From: an uncultured Halomonas sp. | Lineage (GTDB): Bacteria; Pseudomonadota; Gammaproteobacteria; Pseudomonadales; Halomonadaceae | DNA length: 64,000 nt | NCBI RefSeq assembly: GCF_947500835.1 | Contig: NZ_CANMTQ010000003.1 | Coordinates: forward strand, 248,001 to 312,000 | Direction of reading: 5' to 3' | In this document: in pieces, positions 17,816-28,528 of the stretch | Position numbering within the stretch: the stretch's first letter is position 1 | Layout: each line of letters begins with the position of its first letter | The notes under the pieces: model-generated | The model's input: the letters and a program-made list of their open reading frames with translations, nothing else | What the model was told of the DNA's origin: nothing | Databases searched by the model: none | Translations under genes and position numbers: made by a program

Positions 17816-18010
17816 TCACTCTCTCCAGAAGGGCTTGCGGCCTTCGCGAACCGCATCGGCTCGGGACAGACCGATATCCTTGAGCCGGTGTAGATCAAGC
17901 TCGAGCAGCTGTCGTCGGGAGTAGCGGCGACGTTGATATTCACGCAGCTTGGTAAAAAATTGACTGAAGCGCAGAGTGACCATGGCGGTTCTCTTGTCGG
18001 TGGGTTTCAT
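17816..18010 (-). CDS. DUF1127 small protein
   Basis: The 64-residue protein shows the DUF1127 (YjiS-like) pattern at its C-terminal half: RRRYSRRQLLELDLHRLKDIGLSRADA. These small Arg-rich proteins may bind RNA or tune phosphate or stress responses in other proteobacteria. The ATG at 18010 is used; an internal ATG at 17983 would give a 55-residue form of more typical length. It is divergent from the MocR gene, with a shared control region. Confidence 0.82.
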   Translation of the reverse strand: MKPTDKRTAMVTLRFSQFFTKLREYQRRRYSRRQLLELDLHRLKDIGLSRADAVREGRKPFWRE

Positions 18011-18068
18011 CAACAGGTTGCGCCTCTCATCAAATGCAATACAGATTCAGGAAAATATAAAAAAAGGA

Positions 18069-18119
18069 TACAGATAGGAAATAAAGCCGGCTGTATGGTG
18101 TTTGATACGATAATCTGTA
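18069..18119. promoter_or_regulatory. repeated TACAGAT/ATCTGTA sites upstream of the MocR gene
   Basis: TACAGAT (18069-18075) and its inverse ATCTGTA (18113-18119) lie in the divergent region between the DUF1127 and MocR genes, and a further ATCTGT sits just before the MocR ATG. MocR regulators often bind repeated sites in their own upstream region, so these may be autoregulatory. Visual evidence only. Confidence 0.3.
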
Positions 18120-18150
18120 CCGGTAATGTAGATAGAGAGGGCTATCTGTC

Positions 18151-19632
18151 ATGAACCGCTATGAGCAAGTGGCTGCTGTTCTGCGTCAGCGGCTGGAGCA
18201 AGGCATTTATCACGTAGGTGATCGCTTGCCCTCGATCAGGGCGCTGTGCCGTGAGTTCGAGGTCAGTGTCTCCACGGTGCAAACCGCCTATGGCCGGTTG
18301 GAAGACGCGGCATTGGTCGAGGCGCGCCCCAAGTCCGGTTACTACGTGCTGCCGCGTCAGACACCGACGGTGTTACCGGCGCCGACTCGTCCAGCGCAAC
18401 GGCCGCTAGAAGTGTCCCAGTGGGACCAGGTATTGGATCTTGTGGCCGCGCCCGGAAGCGATGAAATATTGATGCTGGGCAATGGCATTCCCGATCTGAA
18501 CAGCCTGACGCTCAAACCCTTGAAGCGTTTGCTGTCCAGCCTGCATCGCCGTAGCGGCCGCCATGGGCTCAACTACGATACGCTGATTGGCAGCCTCGAG
18601 CTGCGCCACGAAATCACGCGTCTGGCAACGGCCTCCGGCTGTCTGCTGCACCCAGACGACGTGCTAATCACTACCGGCTGCCAGGAGGCATTGTCGATCG
18701 CCATTCGCACGCTGGCCTCACCGGGTGACGTGGTCGCCGTGGATTCACCGAGCTTCTACGGCACCATGCAGATATTGAAAGCCTTGGGCCTCAAGGCACT
18801 GGAAATCCCCACAGACCCGTGCACCGGCATCAGTCTCGAAGCGTTGGAGCTTGCCCTGGAGCAGTGGCCGATTCGCGCCATTCAGGTCACGCCGACCTGC
18901 AACAATCCGCTCGGCTATACCATGCCGGAGTCACGCAAGCGCGCCCTGGTAGCCCTGGCCCAGCGCTTCGACGTGGCGATCATCGAAGACGATATCTACG
19001 GCGACCTGGCCTTCTCCACGCCACGCCCCAAGACACTCAAGGCCTTCGATGACGATGGCCGGGTGCTGCTGTGCAGCTCGTTCTCCAAGACCCTGACGCC
19101 GGGATTGCGGGTTGGCTGGATCGCGCCGGGACGCTATCGGGATCAGGTGATGCACATGAAGTACGTTTCGACCGGCGCCTCGGCGACCCTGCCGCAGCTG
19201 GCGGTGGCGGAGTTCATCGCCAAAGGCCATTACGCGCATCACCTGCGCGAGATGATCCGCCAGTATCAGCGTCATCGCGACATTCTGCTTGGCTGGGTTG
19301 AACAGCATTTTCCTGCGGGCACTGGCGTAAGCTATCCCCAAGGGGGGTTTCTGCTGTGGCTGGAGCTGTCAGGAGACGTCGATTGCGTACGCCTCAACGA
19401 GCGGCTGGCAGTGTCGAACATTCGTATCGCGCCGGGATCGCTGTTCTCCGCCTCAGGCAAGTATCGCCACTGTCTGCGGCTCAACTACGCCACAACACTG
19501 ACAACTACCATTGCCGAGGCGATACGCAGGGTAGGAGAAACGATTGTGATCATGATGACCGAGGCAGGAGAAGCGCTAAATAAAGAGCGGCAAAAGGAAA
19601 ACGCTACGAACAGAATGCTCGGAGAGCCATGA
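18151..19632 (+). CDS. MocR-type transcriptional regulator (GntR HTH plus aminotransferase fold)
   Basis: The 493-residue protein has an N-terminal GntR winged helix (residues 1-70: GDRLPSIRALCREFEVSVSTVQTAYGRLEDAALVEARPKSGYYV) and a C-terminal fold-type I PLP domain with LITTGCQEALSIAIRTL, TPTCNNPLGYTMP, IIEDDIYGDL and the PLP lysine in SSFSKTLTPGLRVGW. MocR proteins sense amino-acid or vitamin B6-related ligands and usually control a neighbouring gene. Candidates are the DUF1127 gene (divergent) or the extensin-like gene, which starts inside its last codons (ATGA overlap). Confidence 0.9.
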   Translation: MNRYEQVAAVLRQRLEQGIYHVGDRLPSIRALCREFEVSVSTVQTAYGRLEDAALVEARPKSGYYVLPRQTPTVLPAPTRPAQRPLEVSQWDQVLDLVAAPGSDEILMLGNGIPDLNSLTLKPLKRLLSSLHRRSGRHGLNYDTLIGSLELRHEITRLATASGCLLHPDDVLITTGCQEALSIAIRTLASPGDVVAVDSPSFYGTMQILKALGLKALEIPTDPCTGISLEALELALEQWPIRAIQVTPTCNNPLGYTMPESRKRALVALAQRFDVAIIEDDIYGDLAFSTPRPKTLKAFDDDGRVLLCSSFSKTLTPGLRVGWIAPGRYRDQVMHMKYVSTGASATLPQLAVAEFIAKGHYAHHLREMIRQYQRHRDILLGWVEQHFPAGTGVSYPQGGFLLWLELSGDVDCVRLNERLAVSNIRIAPGSLFSASGKYRHCLRLNYATTLTTTIAEAIRRVGETIVIMMTEAGEALNKERQKENATNRMLGEP

Positions 19633-20333
19633 AGATTTACCCACGGGAAGTCATCGGTTTGCTGTTGATCGTCCTGGGCATCGGCTTCGACAAGCAGTGG
19701 TGGACGATTCCGCGAGAGTGGGCGCCCTGGCAGCCGCTACAGGTTGCCGATCCGTTGACGCCGGTTACCCAATGGAAGCTTTCGCGCCTAAAAAATGATC
19801 GTGACGGCTGTCTGGCGGCATTGAAAACCGCCCCGGACGATAGCCTAGCTTATACACCGCTTGCGGATTACACCCCGGTTGCCGACTGTCCGCTGACCAA
19901 CGTGGTCCGGGTTCATCGCGGTGAGGCTGCGTTCAATCGTAGCTTCGTGGCATCCTGCCCCTTGGCCCTGAGCTGGACGCTTTATGAGCGGCATCGCTTG
20001 CAGCCCTTGGCGCAAGAGCTGTTCGGCCAGTCGATTTCTCAGGTACAGCACTACGGCAGCTTCGCCTGTCGTAATATCTACAATCGCAAGAATGCACGGC
20101 GCAGTGAACACGCCAGTGCGTCAGCATTGGATGTGGCGGCGTTTCGGCTCGAGGACGGTCAACGTATCGAGGTCTTGAAGGATTGGGATGGTAAAGGAAA
20201 AGCGGGGGAGTTCCTTAAACGCGCTCAAGAGGGCGCCTGTGGACTGTTTGGGACGGTACTGGGGCCGGAGTACAACGCCGCACATGCCAATCATTTCCAT
20301 TTTGGCATGCGCGGCATAGGGTTTTGCCGATAG
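19629..20333 (+). CDS. extensin-family protein (M15-like fold)
   Basis: The 234-residue protein has an N-terminal hydrophobic segment (about residues 7-20) and the bacterial extensin-like C-terminal domain: NRSFVASCPLALSWTLYERH, VQHYGSFACRNIYN, SEHASASALDVAAF and a final HANHFHFGMRGIGFCR. The His/Asp positions resemble M15 D,D-peptidases, so a cell-wall role is plausible but unproven. Four cysteines suggest disulfides in the periplasm. Its ATG overlaps the MocR stop, implying co-transcription. Confidence 0.85.
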   Translation: MKIYPREVIGLLLIVLGIGFDKQWWTIPREWAPWQPLQVADPLTPVTQWKLSRLKNDRDGCLAALKTAPDDSLAYTPLADYTPVADCPLTNVVRVHRGEAAFNRSFVASCPLALSWTLYERHRLQPLAQELFGQSISQVQHYGSFACRNIYNRKNARRSEHASASALDVAAFRLEDGQRIEVLKDWDGKGKAGEFLKRAQEGACGLFGTVLGPEYNAAHANHFHFGMRGIGFCR

Positions 20334-20360
20334 CGCTTGCTATCGTCCAGAAGAGGAAGA

Positions 20361-20972
20361 TCAGCTGACAGCCGCCTGATAGCGACGCTCGACTTCGGAC
20401 CAGTCGACCACCTTGTAGAAGGCTTCGATATAGTCCGGGCGCTTGTTCTGATACTTCAGATAGTAGGCGTGCTCCCAGACATCCAGTCCGAGTACTGGGG
20501 TATTGCCATGCATCAGGGGGCTGTCCTGGTTCAGGGTGTTTTCAACCACCAGCTTCTTCTGCGGTGTGACGCTCAGCCAGGCCCAGCCGCTACCGAAACG
20601 GCCCACCGCCGCCTTGGTGAAGCTTTCTTTGAACGCGTCAAATCCACCCAGTTCGTCATCAATGGCCTTTGCGACCTGACCTTCAGGCTTGCCGCTGCCC
20701 TGGGCCGACATCATCTTCCAGAACATCGAGTGGTTGGCATGCCCACCGCCATTATTGATCACCGCCTGGCGCTTGTCCTCCGGCACCTGATCAAGATCGG
20801 CGATCAGCTCATCGACCGGCTTGTCTTCAAGACCGGTGCCTTCAAGAGCGGCGTTGAGGTTGTTGACGTAGGTCTGATGATGCCGCGAATGATGGATTTC
20901 CATGGTCATCGCATCGATGTTGGGCTCCAACGCATCATAGGCATAGGGCAGTTCGGGCAGTGAATGTGGCAT
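20361..20972 (-). CDS. sodA: superoxide dismutase, Mn type
   Basis: This 203-residue enzyme dismutates superoxide in the cytoplasm. Metal ligands are His27, His81, Asp164 and His168 (DVWEHAYY). The sequence around [14 protein letters not shown] and NQDSPLM together with [19 protein letters not shown] follows the Mn-containing SodA branch rather than the Fe branch. GGAGG precedes the ATG at 20972; the open frame continues 11 codons upstream without support. An inverted repeat about 70-95 bases upstream may be a control site. Confidence 0.93.
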   Translation of the reverse strand: MPHSLPELPYAYDALEPNIDAMTMEIHHSRHHQTYVNNLNAALEGTGLEDKPVDELIADLDQVPEDKRQAVINNGGGHANHSMFWKMMSAQGSGKPEGQVAKAIDDELGGFDAFKESFTKAAVGRFGSGWAWLSVTPQKKLVVENTLNQDSPLMHGNTPVLGLDVWEHAYYLKYQNKRPDYIEAFYKVVDWSEVERRYQAAVS

Positions 20973-21039
20973 GAGAAAAGACCTCCAAGTCCAAGTTTCA
21001 ATCAAGGTTTCGGCATACTTCGCCGCCGATATTGTCGTA

Positions 21040-21067
21040 TCTGACCGTATATTCCATTTCGGTCAGA
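21040..21067. promoter_or_regulatory. inverted repeat upstream of sodA
   Basis: TCTGACCG (21040-21047) and CGGTCAGA (21060-21067) are perfect 8-base arms with a 12-base AT-rich spacer, lying 68-95 bases upstream of the sodA start. The layout suits a dimeric regulator. No match to a known consensus is claimed. Confidence 0.35.
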
Positions 21068-21246
21068 CTAGTCACGATGGATTGAGTTCGCCAGTACTCG
21101 GCGAAAGCATGGCAAGCCATGACATTCATCATCGTGTAACTCGGCGCACCGATATTACCCTAAGATCTGCGGGCCCATCCATGTAAAGCACAGGGCTGCC
21201 TGTTCGGGGCTATCTGGATAAAGCGCAGCTGCTTCTCGAATGAGGC

Positions 21247-22707
21247 TCAGGACGACTTGCGGATGGCCCTGACCACGAGCATGATCAGCACGATGATGAG
21301 CAAAAGTCCGAGCAGGGGCAGGACGTACACATAGATGATAAAGGACATCAGATTACTGTCCTGTTCGACAGAGTCGTCTGCCTGAAGAATCGTCTCAATC
21401 GGCACGGCGTAGACGTGGGTGTCTTGACTGGCGGTGATTAGGGTGTCGTTGACGAGAATGGGTCCCGAGGGGGCCAAAGTGCCACCCAGCAGCTTTTTTC
21501 CTAGCAGCTCGCCCGATGCGATGTCAAAGCCATAGACCAGTCCCTTGGCATCGGTAAAGTAGACAACATCGTCGTCGGCGACCGGCGGCGCCTTGTTGAT
21601 ATGGCTCTTGTATTCCCATAGCGGCTCGCCGCTGTCTGCATCAAAGGCGTAAAACTTCTTGGTGATGGGGCTGCCGACAAAAAGCTTGCCATCGTAGAGC
21701 ATGGGAGCACCGGACTTGTTGTTGGATACCATGGCGCCTTTACCCAAGGATCTTTCCCAGACAATATCGCCATTCCCCGTGCCCAGGGCATAAAGATCGT
21801 GCTGAGAGCGTCTGTAAGGTTCCCTGCCGACGAACCTACCAACGGATAGTCTCAGAATCTGCTCATAGGTCTTGCCCACCCCGTCCGCATCGAAGACCTC
21901 CTTCAATGACAGGAACTCGTCTGCCACCTTGACGCCGGTGGTGTAAACCAGGCCGCTGTCCGAGACCACCGGGGGAACATCGTCTAGCCCCGCCGTCACG
22001 TTCTCGAACGGGGTGCTCCACTTGATCTCTCTTTTTTCTAGATCCACGGCGCGAAAGACATAGGGCCGTGATCCACCCACGTACAAAGTGTCGCCGTCGA
22101 TTACGGGAGACGACATGCTGACGATGCTGCCCAAATCCAAGGACCACTTCAGGCTGCCGTCATCCGGGGCAAGGCCGTACAGGTGCCGATCCCCGGTGGC
22201 CACATAGACGGTGTCGTCGTGAAAGGCAGGTGTGGGCATCACTTGGCCGTCCGTCTCGAAATTCCACGCAATCTCACCGGTTGCCGGGTCCAGGCTCAGC
22301 ACGCCGCTCTCCTCCGTGCCGCGTATCTGCTCGTCTTGGTAGAACCGATTGCCGTAGCCCACGAACAGCCGGTCATCCGCAAGAATCATTTCCGAATGCA
22401 CCCAGTTGGGTGCCCGGTTTTTCCACAGCCGTTCGCCGCTCTCCAGATTGAAGGCCTGCAGATCGCCCGAATTGTGATTGCCGACGTAAATCCTGTTGCC
22501 GACCACCACGGGGGTAGAACGCACCTGGTTGTCGGTGGTGAACACGGATGCAATGCCTGAGAGCGCATCGTTCGTCACGACCGGGTTGTTCTTGGGATTG
22601 AGTCGGTACTGAGTCCACGTCTCGCTGTTCTCGGGAGCGGCGACAGCAGAGTAAGCAGGGACCCATGAAGCGATGATCAGGCACGCAAAGAGAGTCAGTC
22701 TTTTCAA
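21247..22707 (-). CDS. PQQ-like beta-propeller protein with C-terminal membrane anchor
   Basis: The 486-residue protein has a signal peptide (residues 1-24) and about eight PQQ/BamB-type blades, such as VRSTPVVVGNRIYVGNHNSGDLQAFNLESGERLWK and VMPTPAFHDDTVYVATGDRHLYGL. It ends in a strongly hydrophobic helix (about residues 453-478) and a short basic tail. It would face the periplasm, anchored at its C-terminus. It lacks the dehydrogenase features of true quinoproteins that I could recognise, so a scaffold or binding role is likelier. The start is a TTG with AGGGAAC upstream; no ATG gives the signal peptide. Confidence 0.8.
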   Translation of the reverse strand: MKRLTLFACLIIASWVPAYSAVAAPENSETWTQYRLNPKNNPVVTNDALSGIASVFTTDNQVRSTPVVVGNRIYVGNHNSGDLQAFNLESGERLWKNRAPNWVHSEMILADDRLFVGYGNRFYQDEQIRGTEESGVLSLDPATGEIAWNFETDGQVMPTPAFHDDTVYVATGDRHLYGLAPDDGSLKWSLDLGSIVSMSSPVIDGDTLYVGGSRPYVFRAVDLEKREIKWSTPFENVTAGLDDVPPVVSDSGLVYTTGVKVADEFLSLKEVFDADGVGKTYEQILRLSVGRFVGREPYRRSQHDLYALGTGNGDIVWERSLGKGAMVSNNKSGAPMLYDGKLFVGSPITKKFYAFDADSGEPLWEYKSHINKAPPVADDDVVYFTDAKGLVYGFDIASGELLGKKLLGGTLAPSGPILVNDTLITASQDTHVYAVPIETILQADDSVEQDSNLMSFIIYVYVLPLLGLLLIIVLIMLVVRAIRKSS

Positions 22708-22875
22708 GAAGTTCCCTGGCTTTTGTTGATTATGGCATCAGGGCTATCGTACATGTTCTTGGCTATCGTTTGACGGATTGTTCATGGCGCGTACCAGGTT
22801 TAGAGTGCTTGAATGTCAAAACTACTCATAAGAATAGTCGAACTACGCTGAAGTGCCGTCCCTATATTTAATGAG

Positions 22876-23982
22876 TTAACTCCTTGGCTGCTGCTGAGTA
22901 ATGCAGTGGACATTGCCACCCCCCAGTAGAATTTCGCGAGCCGGCACGCCGATGACACGCCGGTTCGGGAAGAGGCCTTCAAGGATGGCCTTGGCTTCAT
23001 CGTCGTGGGCAGGATCGAGCAGCGGCATGACGACGACCGAGTTGCCGATGTAGAAATTGACATAGGAGCCGGCCATGCGATCGCCGGGCTGGCGGGGCTT
23101 CGAGCCGCTCAGACGATCGACGCCGCTGGCTTCCGTGTCGGCGATGGTGAGCGGCCCGGGCTGGGGCAATAAATGAACCTCGAGGCGGCGTCCTTTGGCA
23201 TCTGTTGCGCCTTCCAGAATCTTCCGCGCCTCCTGGCAAATGCCATGCTGCGGATCGCTTTCGTCATCGGTCCAGGTCAGTGCCACTTCCCCCGGGGCGA
23301 CGAAGCAGCACAGGTTGTCGACGTGACCATCGGTCTCGTCCTGATAACAGCCCCGGGGCAGCCAGAGGATCTTGCTCACACCGAGAAAGTCGCACAGCAA
23401 GCGTTCAATACCCGTCTTGCTCCACTCCGGGTTGCGGTTGGGATTGAGCAGGCACTCCTCGGTGGTGATCAACGTGCCTTCCCCATCCACATGGATCGCG
23501 CCACCTTCCAGCACCAGCGGCGAGATGAAACGCTCGATCCCCAATATCTCGGCGATCTTGCCGCGAATGCGTCGATCCTTGTCCCATGGGAAATAGAGCC
23601 CGCCATTCAAACCGCCCCAGGCATTGAACTCCCAATCCACCATCGCCAGACGGCCATCCGGATGAGTAAGAAAGGTCGGGCCAACGTCGCGCATCCAGGC
23701 GTCGTTGCTCGACAGTTCGACCACGCGAATATGAGCAGGCAGATGGTAGCGGGCATTTTCGTACTGATCGTCGTTGACCCCGACGAACACCGTCTCGCTT
23801 TCGGCGATGGCACTGGCGACTGCCACGAAGGCCTCCTGTGCCGGCTTGGCGCCATAGCGCCAGTTGTCAGGCCTTTGGGGCCAGAGCATCCAGCAAGCAT
23901 CGTGGGGCGCGAACTCCGCTGGCATGGCAAAGCCGAGTTCGGCAGGCGTCGGAGTGCGGTTTGAAAAGTTGTTATCGGTCAT
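22876..23982 (-). CDS. aguA: agmatine deiminase
   Basis: The 368-residue enzyme hydrolyses agmatine to N-carbamoylputrescine and ammonia in putrescine synthesis. Family motifs are clear: [62 protein letters not shown] and the catalytic Cys in [13 protein letters not shown] near residue 360. An in-frame ATG 20 codons upstream (24042) also exists; neither has a strong ribosome binding site, and the shorter matches the family better. N-carbamoylputrescine amidase (aguB) is not in this window. Confidence 0.93.
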   Translation of the reverse strand: MTDNNFSNRTPTPAELGFAMPAEFAPHDACWMLWPQRPDNWRYGAKPAQEAFVAVASAIAESETVFVGVNDDQYENARYHLPAHIRVVELSSNDAWMRDVGPTFLTHPDGRLAMVDWEFNAWGGLNGGLYFPWDKDRRIRGKIAEILGIERFISPLVLEGGAIHVDGEGTLITTEECLLNPNRNPEWSKTGIERLLCDFLGVSKILWLPRGCYQDETDGHVDNLCCFVAPGEVALTWTDDESDPQHGICQEARKILEGATDAKGRRLEVHLLPQPGPLTIADTEASGVDRLSGSKPRQPGDRMAGSYVNFYIGNSVVVMPLLDPAHDDEAKAILEGLFPNRRVIGVPAREILLGGGNVHCITQQQPRS

Positions 23983-24217
23983 GGCGATCGCGAGACTGTC
24001 CAGTGGTGTTTCAGCTTTACACACTGCCGCTAAAGGCGCCATGGTACGTTTTATTCAACGTTTGAGTTTGGCCGATAAAATTCGGTAAGCATTGGCACCT
24101 TGAAAAACAGCAAGACGATGACCAAAAATAATGAGCATTGGGTCAGCAGCAGATCAGCGTTGAGTCTGACGACCTGCTAGGCTGTAGAAGATGCGATCAA
24201 TGACACAGGAGGTGACA

Positions 24218-24841
24218 ATGAAGCTGACCATACAAGGCATTCAGGATAAGCAGCCCATTCCCGAGAAGTTCGCGTTTGGCGTTCCCGGTGACGGCGAGCC
24301 CATGGCCACTGGGCCGAACCGCAATCCCGCTCTGACCTGGGAAGACGCCCCGGAGAACACGAAGAGCTACGCCATCATCGTGGTAGACCCGGACGTGCCG
24401 GAGGATGCAAGCGATGCCAATCAGCCCGGCAAGATGCTGGCGGCGGATCTCAAGCGGCGTGATTTCTATCACTGGGTACTGGTGGATATTCCAGTGAATA
24501 CCAGCGCCATCGAGGAAGGCGCGGCTTCAGACGGCGTCACCCCCCATGGAAAGGAGCCCGGTCCTAGCGATCTTGGCCTCAAAGGCATCAACTCCTTCAC
24601 GGATTTCCTGGCCGGCGATCCGGACATGGAAGGCACTTACGGCGGATACGACGGCCCCTGCCCGCCCTGGAACGACGAGCGGATTCACCATTACCATTTC
24701 ACGGTCTATGCGCTGGATGTGGAAACCCTCGGGCTTAACGGCGAGTTCACTGGCGTCGAGGCAGAAAAAGCACTGCAGGATCATGTGCTGGACAAGGCCA
24801 CGGTGACCGGCACCTATACGCTGAATCCCGCATTGCGCTGA
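24218..24841 (+). CDS. YbhB/YbcL-type phosphatidylethanolamine-binding-like protein
   Basis: The 207-residue protein belongs to the PEBP/Raf-kinase-inhibitor-like family: AIIVVDPDVPEDA, FYHWVLVDIP, and GGYDGPCPPWNDERIHHYHFTVYALD contain the conserved ligand-pocket DPD and GPCPP/HHYHF motifs. Bacterial members are cytoplasmic or periplasmic and of unclear function. The ATG at 24218 is fixed by AGGAGGTGAC directly upstream. It stands alone and is followed by a terminator. Confidence 0.88.
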   Translation: MKLTIQGIQDKQPIPEKFAFGVPGDGEPMATGPNRNPALTWEDAPENTKSYAIIVVDPDVPEDASDANQPGKMLAADLKRRDFYHWVLVDIPVNTSAIEEGAASDGVTPHGKEPGPSDLGLKGINSFTDFLAGDPDMEGTYGGYDGPCPPWNDERIHHYHFTVYALDVETLGLNGEFTGVEAEKALQDHVLDKATVTGTYTLNPALR

Positions 24842-24860
24842 ACCTAGCCTGTATCGCAAA

Positions 24861-24892
24861 ACGGCCTTCGCTTGTTTTCAAGCGAGGGTCGT
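24861..24892 (+). terminator. terminator after the PEBP gene
   Basis: A 14-base stem with two imperfect positions (24861-24874 with 24879-24892) and a TTTT loop is followed by CTTATTT. It lies 19 bases after the stop. Confidence 0.75.
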
Positions 24893-24947
24893 CTTATTTG
24901 GTTCACTGCAAATTAGTGTGACGCCGTGAATCTGCCGGAGAGGTTGG

Positions 24948-25059
24948 CGTAGGAGCGCAGATCCTCTGCGCGAATGGCGCCGTCAGGCGCCCGAGCCGAG
25001 CCTGCACTCCTTGGCTGGTGCCGCTACGCAGCATTCGCCCGATAAATCAGGCTCCTACG
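24948..25059. repeat. REP-like composite inverted repeat between PEBP and tdh
   Basis: CGTAGGAGC (24948-24956) pairs with GCTCCTACG (25051-25059). Between them are smaller hairpins (GCGCAGATCCTCTGCGC and GGCGCCGTCAGGCGCC) and a CGCCCGATAAATCAGG block very like the flank of the copy at 11733-11771. This looks like a paired REP element (BIME-like) in a 260-base gap that otherwise holds only the terminator. Confidence 0.65.
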
Positions 25060-25101
25060 TCTCACAGCCATAGCACGGCAATCTGTGAAGAACCTTTTAT
25101 T

Positions 25102-26123
25102 TTACGTCCAGTCCAGAACGACCTTTCCCGACTGCCCCGATCCCATGACCTCGAAGCCTTTCTCGAAGTCGTCGATGCCAAAACGGTGGGTAATGATCGG
25201 GCTCAGATCGAGGCCGGACTGAATCAGGCTTGCCATCTTGTACCAGGTCTCGAACATCTCCCGGCCGTAGATGCCCTTGATGGTCAGGCCCTTGAAGATC
25301 ACCTTGGTCCAGTCGATGGCCATTTCCTTGGGTGGAATGCCGAGCATGGCGATCTTGCCGCCGTGATTGATGACATCGAGCATCTCCGCCACCGCCGAAG
25401 TCACCCCGGACATCTCCAGCACCACGTCGAAGCCTTCGCTCATGTCCAGATCCGCCATCACGTCCTGCAACTTTTCCCGCGAGACGTTGACGGTGCGGGT
25501 CGCCCCCATCTTTGCCGCCAGTTCCAGACGGTAGTCGTTGACGTCGGTGATCACTACATGTCGAGCGCCGATATGGCGAATTACGGCGGCAGCCATGATG
25601 CCGATGGGCCCAGCGCCGGTAATCAGCACGTCCTCGCCGACCACATCGAAGGCGAGTGCCGTGTGCACCGCGTTGCCGAAGGGGTCGAAGATCGCCGCCA
25701 GCTCGTCGGTAACCTCGTCCGGGAGCTTGAACAGGTTGTAAGCCGGAAGCGTCATGTATTCGGCGAAAGCGCCGGGACGATTGACCCCCACCCCAACGCT
25801 ATTGCGGCACAGGTGCCGTCGCCCGGCGCGACAGTTGCGACAATGGCCACAGGTCACGTGCCCTTCACCGGAAACCCGGTCTCCCACCTCAAAGCCCCGA
25901 ACCTCTTCACCCAGGGCGACGATCTCGCCGGAGTATTCGTGGCCGGTGATCATCGGTACCGGCACGGTGTTCTGAGACCAGTCGTCCCATTGATAGATGT
26001 GCATGTCGGTGCCGCAGATGGCGGTGCGATGAATCTTGATCAGCACGTCATTGTGGCCGATTTCCGGCACCGGTGCATCGATCATCCAGATGCCGGTTTC
26101 CGGCTTGAGTTTCGCTAGTGCTT

Positions 26124-26127
<4 letters not shown>
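25102..26127 (-). CDS. tdh: L-threonine 3-dehydrogenase
   Basis: The 341-residue zinc-dependent alcohol dehydrogenase oxidises L-threonine to 2-amino-3-ketobutyrate with NAD. Catalytic zinc ligands Cys38, His63 and Glu64 match E. coli Tdh (also 341 residues), a structural zinc site is present ([15 protein letters not shown]) and the NAD fold has [12 protein letters not shown]. Its ATG overlaps the kbl stop by 4 bases with GAGGTG upstream, so the unstable ketobutyrate can go straight to Kbl. Confidence 0.96.
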
Positions 26128-27317
<1,190 letters not shown>

Positions 27318-27411
27318 GGTGATTGACTCCTTGTCAGTAGGCCGAATGAAAAGTCTGTGCCTGGCGGCACCCGTCTGACAGATGACACCTGGTCGTCGAG
27401 CCGGTAAAGGT

Positions 27412-28527
27412 TCAGTTCAGTGACTTGCGCAGCCGCGACAGGGCGATAATAAAGAATAGACTGCCAATGACCGCCAGCGCCAACAGCTGGGGCCAGACGA
27501 TGGCGAGTCCCGCACCGCGAAAGAGTATTGCCTGGGCCAGCTCGATGAAATGGGTGGTGGGCGCCGCCAGCATGATGTTCTGGATGGCTTCGGGCATGCT
27601 TTCTCGCGGCGACTGCCCCCCGGAAAGAATCTGCAGGGGTATCAGCACCAGGATGATCAAGAGCCCCAGCTGGGGCATCGAGCGGGCCACGGTGCCGAAG
27701 AAGATGCCCATGGAGGTGGTGGCGAACAAGTGCAGCGCCGCCCCCAGCAGGAACAGCCACAGGGAACCCGCAAGGGGTATGTTCAGCCAGGTTTGCACCA
27801 CGAAACGCAGGGCAAAGGCGGAGGCCAGCAGCACTACCAGCCCCATGGACCACACCTTGGCGATCATGATCTCCACCGGGGTCACCGGCATGACCAGCAG
27901 GTGTTCGATGGTGCCGTGCTCGCGCTCGCGAATCAGAGCAGCGCCGGTCAGGATGATCGAAAGCATGGTGATCTGATCTATCACGGAATTCACCGCGCCG
28001 AACCAACTGCGATCCAGGTTGGGGTTGTAGTTCATGCGCACCACCGCCTCCACCGGTAGCGCATCCTGCCCGGCATAGCGCTGCAGAAAACCGGAGGTTT
28101 CGCTATTGACGATCTGCTGGATGTGCCCGGCGCCGGTGAAGGCCTGGCTGACCTGGGTGGCGTCGACGTTGAGCTGGATCGCGGGGTGCTGGCCCGCCAG
28201 CAGGTCGCGCTGAAAATTCGGCGGAATGTTCAGGGTGAAGGTGTAGAGCCCTTCGTCCATGCCGGTGTCCATCTGGGCATGGGTGATGGGCTTGGGCGGC
28301 AGGAAATAGGGCAGCTGAAAGGCGTCGAGAATGCGATAGGAAAGCGGCGACGGATCCTCGTTGACCACCCCGATGGTGGCTCTGAAAGGCGCCTCGGGCA
28401 CCGCGGTGGCGCTGGAGTACACGTTGAAGCTGAAGGCGTAGACGATCAACAGCACCAAGGCAGGATCGCGGCTCAGGCTGCGTAGCTCCTTGATGCCGAG
28501 TTGAAGAATATTGGTGAGGGTGCGCAT
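27412..28527 (-). CDS. ABC-2 transporter permease (YhhJ-like)
   Basis: The 371-residue permease has an N-terminal helix, a large periplasmic domain (about residues 45-170) and five C-terminal helices with the coupling motif [25 protein letters not shown] near residue 200. This is the ABC-2 layout of YhhJ/YbhR. It starts 1 base after the RbbA-like gene's stop, so the fusion protein's membrane half and this subunit probably form a heterodimer with the HlyD protein as periplasmic adaptor. Confidence 0.88.
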   Translation of the reverse strand: MRTLTNILQLGIKELRSLSRDPALVLLIVYAFSFNVYSSATAVPEAPFRATIGVVNEDPSPLSYRILDAFQLPYFLPPKPITHAQMDTGMDEGLYTFTLNIPPNFQRDLLAGQHPAIQLNVDATQVSQAFTGAGHIQQIVNSETSGFLQRYAGQDALPVEAVVRMNYNPNLDRSWFGAVNSVIDQITMLSIILTGAALIREREHGTIEHLLVMPVTPVEIMIAKVWSMGLVVLLASAFALRFVVQTWLNIPLAGSLWLFLLGAALHLFATTSMGIFFGTVARSMPQLGLLIILVLIPLQILSGGQSPRESMPEAIQNIMLAAPTTHFIELAQAILFRGAGLAIVWPQLLALAVIGSLFFIIALSRLRKSLN

Positions 28528-28528
28528 G

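Noticed and set aside
25018-26118. 366-codon open frame on the + strand opposite tdh
   Set aside because: It lies wholly opposite a clear tdh gene, has no family match or ribosome binding site, and is explained by GC-rich codon bias.
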